Shown here in pieces: positions 14,156 through 14,460 of a DNA stretch of 14,460 nt (position 1 is its first letter; each line of letters begins with the position of its first letter). The translations under genes were made by a program, and so were the position numbers. The notes beneath the pieces were generated by a model. That model did no database searches and had not been told where the DNA came from. It saw nothing but the letters and a program-made list of their open reading frames with translations. This DNA comes from Neisseriaceae bacterium (GTDB lineage: Bacteria > Pseudomonadota > Gammaproteobacteria > Burkholderiales > Neisseriaceae): the NCBI GenBank assembly GCA_030146285.1, contig JASLBZ010000177.1, forward strand, positions 1 through 14,460. Direction: 5' to 3'.

Positions 14156-14460
14156 ATGGCAACGATTGAAGGGGTTATTTTTGATTGGGCAGGCACAACG
14201 GTTGACTTTGGTTGCATGGCACCTGTCCAAGCTTTTGTTGATGCATTTTTGGCTTGGGATGTGGCGGTAACCTTAGATGAGACTCGCGGCCCTATGGGCA
14301 TGGCAAAACGAGATCACATTGAAACCATGTTGAATATGCCACGCATTCAAGCATGTTTTGTAACAGCACACGGCCGGGATTTTACCCAAGACGACATTGA
14401 TGCCATTTATGCTGTTTTTGAAGAAAAACTATTGGCCAGCTTAAGTGCTTATGCCACACC
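14156..14460 (+). CDS. phnX: Phosphonoacetaldehyde hydrolase (phosphonatase), 3' end outside window
   Basis: HAD-superfamily enzyme that splits phosphonoacetaldehyde into acetaldehyde and phosphate. The first 101 residues are in the window. The nucleophile is Asp10 in VIFDWAGTTVD. The second Asp of the usual HAD DxD is Ala12, which is the mark of phosphonatases. Lys51 in GPMGMAKRDHI corresponds to the Schiff-base lysine in the cap domain (Lys53 in the Bacillus cereus enzyme). The start lies 2 nt after the phnW stop with AGAGG 7 nt before it, so translation is coupled to phnW. The rest of the barrel, and any further operon genes, lie beyond the edge. Confidence 0.96.
   Translation, partial: MATIEGVIFDWAGTTVDFGCMAPVQAFVDAFLAWDVAVTLDETRGPMGMAKRDHIETMLNMPRIQACFVTAHGRDFTQDDIDAIYAVFEEKLLASLSAYAT

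Overview
The window looks like a low-GC chromosome segment of a beta-proteobacterium of the family Neisseriaceae. The reasons are two exact copies of the 12-mer AGGCAGCCTGAA, which is one dialect of the neisserial DNA uptake sequence (DUS), a PilE/PilA-like pilin locus, and the general style of glnE, pncB and the nitrilase gene. A Kingella/Alysiella/Simonsiella-like genus is plausible. The genus is an inference from memory of DUS dialects and has not been tested.

Left part (1-2889): three type IV pilin genes lie in tandem on the minus strand; the first runs off the window edge. Each has its own sigma-54 type -24/-12 promoter, and pilins 2 and 3 end in near-identical hairpin terminators. The first 66 residues of pilins 1 and 2 are identical, and the middle of the mature protein is variable. 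Both spacers between pilin genes hold plus-strand debris of the 3' end of an IS30-family transposase, clear in the second spacer and very decayed in the first.

Middle part (2890-9149): housekeeping genes. glnE (glutamine synthetase adenylyltransferase/adenylyl-removing enzyme, minus) is divergent from a nitrilase-family amidase (plus). The amidase converges on pncB (nicotinate phosphoribosyltransferase, minus) across a DUS and a bidirectional terminator. After a short gap with a possibly broken small membrane ORF comes a single enolase-superfamily gene, probably a dipeptide (L-Ala-D/L-Glu type) epimerase, with its own UUCG-loop terminator.

Right part (9150-14460): a control region with PhoB-box-like direct repeats, a -10 box and a perfect 15-nt inverted repeat leads into a tight five-gene phosphonate operon. 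It encodes an ABC ATPase, a fused two-domain permease, a substrate-binding lipoprotein, PhnW (2-aminoethylphosphonate:pyruvate transaminase) and PhnX (phosphonoacetaldehyde hydrolase, cut by the window end). Together these would import 2-aminoethylphosphonate, convert it to phosphonoacetaldehyde plus alanine, and split that into acetaldehyde and phosphate. No CRISPR array, rRNA or tRNA was seen. I did not find a clearly new system; the most interesting items are the regulation of the phosphonate operon and the make-up of the pilin array.
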